From: Citrus sinensis
Lineage: Eukaryota > Streptophyta > Magnoliopsida > Sapindales > Rutaceae
NCBI RefSeq assembly: GCF_022201045.2
Contig: NC_068560.1
Location: 30,211,501 to 30,275,500, forward strand
Length of the DNA stretch: 64,000 nucleotides
Reading direction: 5' to 3'
Shown here: piece after piece, positions 60,495 to 64,000 of the stretch
Numbering within the stretch: position 1 is the first letter of the stretch
How the letters are laid out: each line of letters opens with the position of its first letter
The notes under the pieces: generated by a model
What the model saw: the letters and a program-made list of their open reading frames with translations, nothing else
The model's database searches: none
Told to the model about the DNA's origin: nothing
Translations under genes and position numbers: made by a program

Positions 60495-62527
60495 ATGTGG
60501 CAGCCCGCTGATCCAGTTCCTAAGTTTTGCCCTGAAGTCATTAGAAAATATTTATCTATTAAGGGCACGCAGCATCCTGCACTCATTGTTAATGTTAGGA
60601 GACATCTTAAGCATTTGGGATGGACAATCGAATATTCAAGTTCCAAAGGTGTATTTCGTTATACATCACCAAACGGAAATCCTTACCTTTCTCTTAGCCA
60701 AGTCTGTCGAGAACTGGGAGATTCAGTCGATGATGTTCCATCTGAAGTTTCCCACGATAAAGTTGTAAATATTCCTCCACAGCATTGCCCCGAAGCTGTT
60801 GTGTTCTGGTACGAGCATGGACTAGAAAAGAAAAATAAGAGCAATCGGGATATGCTACTGAAAGCTAAGATGCATCTTTTGTCTTTGGGTTGGTCGTTTT
60901 GGTACACTACAAAGGGAAATAGACGTGAGTTGCGCTACACTTCACCAAGTGGAGCTGTTTATATTTCTCTTCGAACAGCATGCAAAGCCTGTATGGATGA
61001 AGGTCTTGATTCTAAAGGCATGGTTTCTTGCAATAAGTCACCATCTGCCACTACAAGCACCAAGCATGGAGAAGATTCAGAGGTATCACAAACAAACAAA
61101 AAGAGAAAGAAAAATTTAATGAACAAGAATAACCAACCCTTGGTTGATGGAAAGCTTGGCAGGCCAATTCAGGACGATCAAAAGCGTACCGCTGTACTGA
61201 GATCAAGCAAGAGAGCACGGTCACCTGAAAGATTTGCTAGTCCTTCAAACTGCAAGCCTCGAACAATACTCTCGTGGCTTATAGACAACAATGGGGTGTT
61301 GCCCGAGGCAAAGGTGCATTACCGTGGTAGGAATGGTCCGTTGGCAAAAGGTCAAATACGTCGTGATGGGATCAAGTGTGATTGTTGCAGCAAGGTTTTT
61401 ACGCTGAGTGGATTTGAAGCTCATGCCGGAAGCCAGAAACATAGACCAACCGCCAACATTATTTTGAATGAAGGCGGCAAACCTCTCTTAGAATGTCAAA
61501 AAAAAATATTGTGCAAGAACAGAAGTTCCACAAGAAGTCAACATGATTCCATTACCAGCGATGAAAAGCAAAATGATGAGATATGTTCTATATGTCAATA
61601 TGGAGGCGAGCTCGTGTTATGCGATGACTGTCCTTCTTCATTTCATAAGAGTTGCCTCGTTTTGAATGATCTTCCAAAAGGGAACTGGTTCTGTCCCTCG
61701 TGTTGTTGCAGAATCTGCGGCATCGGCAAAAGAAAATTTGAAGAGAAGACCGAGCATTCGGTCGATGACGTTCTTCGTATTTGCGGTCAGTGTGAGCATA
61801 ACTTTCACGTAGGGTGCATAGAAAAGAGTAGAGCAATTAACTTGAACAATTGTTCGCAAAATAAGTGGTTTTGCAGCGATGGATGTGAAGTCATCTCTTC
61901 TTGCCTTCATGAGATTTTAGACAAACCCTTTCAGTTGGGTGTGGATGATTTAACATGGAGATTACTCAAGTCTATGGAGGTTAGAGATCATCACGGTCCT
62001 AGCAACTCAAAAGAGATGGAGGAGGCTTTGATGGAGAATCAAAGCAAGTTGAGCGTTGCTCTTGATGTGATGCACGAATGCTTTGAGCCCATTAAAGATG
62101 TTCTAACTGAAAGGGATCTCGTTGAAGACGTTATCTTCAATCGAAGATCGGATTTGAACCGTCTAAACTTTCAGGGATTCTACACGATTCTTTTGGAGAG
62201 GAACGAAGAAGTGATCTCTGTGCGGAGGTTCCACTCGTTGCTACTAGAATGAAGCACCGCAGACTCGGTATGTGTCGTGTTCTGATGAATGAACTTGAAA
62301 AGCTTCTAATTGAACTAGGAGTAGAGAGATTGGTACTACCTGCAGTCCCTGGCGTAGTTGATACGTGGACTAATAAATTTGGCTTTTCCAAGATGACGGA
62401 GTCTGAGAGACTGCAGTACTCAGATTATACTTTCTTGGATTTTCAAGATACCACCATGTGCCAGAAGCTTTTGAGGAAGGTGCCTTTATCAGCACTGGAA
62501 TCGTTGCTTCCCTGGAAGCAGCGATGA
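60495..62527 (+). pseudogene. IDM1-like PHD-finger / GNAT acetyltransferase gene, frameshifted
   Basis: Frame 1 runs from ATG 60495 (MWQPADPVPKFCPE) to a stop at 62252 without introns. It holds two copies of an N-terminal repeat (FRYTSPNGNPYLSLSQVCRE; LRYTSPSGAVYISLRTACKA), then a Tify-binding-like zinc region (IKCDCCSKVFTLSGFEAHAG). A PHD finger starts near 61583 (CSICQYGGELVLCDDCPSSF) with a second zinc cluster (CCCRICG...CGQCEHNFHVGC). The GNAT domain begins (LNRLNFQGFYTILLERNEEV) and breaks near 62221. The rest continues in another frame, from AEVPLVATRMKHRRLGMCRV to the stop at 62525-62527. Compared with relatives, roughly ten residues are missing at the break, so a small deletion is likely. 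IDM1 relatives acetylate histone H3 in chromatin; this product would lack most of the acetyl-CoA site. An unrecognised intron or assembly error is possible. Confidence 0.8.
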
Positions 62528-63848
62528 AACGCAATTGTAGTAGTTTCTGTTTTTAGCACGTTGAGATTAGCTGAATTGTAAACAAAGAGTTGATAGATTG
62601 TTTTTTTCTTTTTGAGCAAATAGTCGGCATGGAAGTGTTGATGAACCCAACAGGAAGACATATTAGAGTTGAATGAACAGCAAATTTTTGAGAGAGAGAG
62701 AGAGAGAGAATGGGCTATTGTATGCGTCAGTTTGTAGGCCTATGTTTGGCCCGTTTTACAAGGCTATTTGAGCCCAACATACAATTTGGATGAGAATACA
62801 TAGTCATCACTTCACTGTTTTAATTAAGGTATGAAATCACTCCTTTTAATGTAAACAAACATGTAAATAAAGATGTAGTTGTTAACTTCTTATGGTTTTA
62901 GTCATTTGTTAATATAGAACGTCCATGTCATCTCATTTGGTGGGATATCAATTATCATTATTTCCAAAACTTTATTATTGCAAGGAAGTCAAGGAGTCGG
63001 GTCACCGTTGTGGAAAGATTATGGAAAATGTGAATGAGATAGAAGTTGCTTCACGATAATAAAGAATCTTGAAATTATGGAGCGGGAGTTGTACGAGGCA
63101 GGTGGGGGTTGCGGGTTTAGTCAACTATCAATTTCGATTAATGAAAATATATATAATTAAATAAATCATAGTAAATGTTAGGTAAAGAAAATTCAATATT
63201 TAAAATTAAAAAAAAAAAAAAGTAGCGAAGTGGGGGTTTGCCATGGGTCTCCAACAAAGCTGGCTCACTGTAAAGAAAAAGAAAAATACATAAACTACAC
63301 ACATACGACAACGAAAAATGTAAACACCATAACTGCGCTGCTCGGGGTACCACAAGAAGAATCTTTGGCAGCTAGCCAGCTAGCTTTGAGAGTGAGGCAT
63401 AGGCTACATGCCTACATCACGTGATTCGTCCTGGTTTTACTTTTACCTCTGTATTGGCCGTTCTTTCCGGCCTCCCTAAATTCAGACATTTTTAGCATTT
63501 TTTTCATTTGCATTTAAAGCTTTTGTCATGAGTTCCCAGTTAATAATTGCTCTGCTCGATCGTGTTTCGATTTTGTTCTTGAACATTGTGCACGTGTGAA
63601 CGTACAAACGTGATTATTAGTATTGCTGCCAAAAAAATTTTATGTAATGTAATTTTAACTGACCCAGATGAAATCATGAAAATGAAATTAGTCAAAAAGG
63701 TTACCGCCAATGATGTTAGTATGATCGATTGTGGTTTTTTTTTTTAGTTAAATCAATGCCTAGATTTGTGTGTCACTAGTAGCAGTATCTTTGTTCGTGG
63801 ATATTTTAATATCTATTCCATCAGCAAATGTGGGATGCCATTAAACAA
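62528..63848. other. 3' flank of the PHD gene and intergenic DNA
   Basis: A (GA)n microsatellite lies at about 62690-62710 and an A-run near 63210-63221. No gene was seen. Confidence 0.4.
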
Positions 63849-64000
63849 TGAGTAATGATACAGTCACAAACTCTTGTATGAATTTATTTTGTACAAACTG
63901 ACGTGGTATTAATTCATTGGTTGAATGAAAATATAAATTAATAAAAATAAATCATGTGGGCTAAGTGATATTTAATTCAACCAATTTTATCATGCCACAT
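63849..64000. mobile_element. Short palindromic MITE, copy 2, cut by the window edge
   Basis: It begins GTAATGATACAGTCACAAAC and continues TTTGTACAAACTGACGTGGT and TGGTTGAATGAAAATATAAA, matching the family at 37879-38076. The right end lies beyond position 64000 or just at it. Confidence 0.7.

Overview
The window is plant nuclear DNA, most likely from a woody eudicot. The predicted proteins suggest a Citrus-type genome, but that is an inference and was not checked against a database. The signs are AT-rich intergenic DNA, genes split by GT..AG introns, wide gene spacing, and many transposable-element relics. No operons, CRISPR arrays or bacterial features were seen.

Six recognisable protein-coding loci appear intact, and a seventh is broken. 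(1) The minus-strand IFRD-family gene occupies 580-3117, and its 3' exon(s) lie beyond the left edge. (2) A plus-strand D-type cyclin, CYCD5-like, has five exons at 16204-17508. (3) A minus-strand autoinhibited Ca2+-ATPase of the ACA1/ACA2 type has seven exons at 19302-24330 and is convergent with the cyclin. (4) A plus-strand DWARF14 strigolactone receptor has two exons at 32023-32991. (5) A minus-strand armadillo-repeat protein resembling Arabidopsis At3g01400 has two exons at 40055-41553. (6) A minus-strand single-exon F-box/kelch-type protein lies at 53331-54449. (7) A plus-strand PHD-finger/GNAT gene resembling IDM1 lies at 60495-62527; it has no introns in its coding region and is broken by a frameshift near 62221. 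The reconstructed spliced frames of loci 2-5 total 304, 1018, 264 and 350 residues, each with consistent splice phases. These genes act in separate pathways (cell cycle, calcium pumping, hormone perception, ubiquitin ligase targeting, chromatin), and nothing indicates that they work together.

The rest is dominated by mobile elements, several with target-site duplications that I could read directly. They include a Mutator-like MITE with a 9-bp duplication (4073-4517) and two side-by-side members of one hAT family with 8-bp duplications (12248-14519 and 14567-15458). A third hAT-type element lies at 27451-27886. Two tRNA-derived SINEs have long duplications (10812-11159 and 43689-44016). A nested gypsy/Harbinger cluster spans 44.2-48.2 kb, an internally deleted copia element spans 56.3-59.5 kb, and a short palindromic MITE family is present at 37.88 and 63.85 kb. 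Between 50.0 and 53.0 kb there are weak traces of an unrecognised decayed gene, apparently interrupted by an 857-bp inverted-repeat element. I found no convincing new biological system. The points most worth checking are the broken PHD/GNAT gene, the decayed gene at 50-53 kb, and the nested transposon structures.
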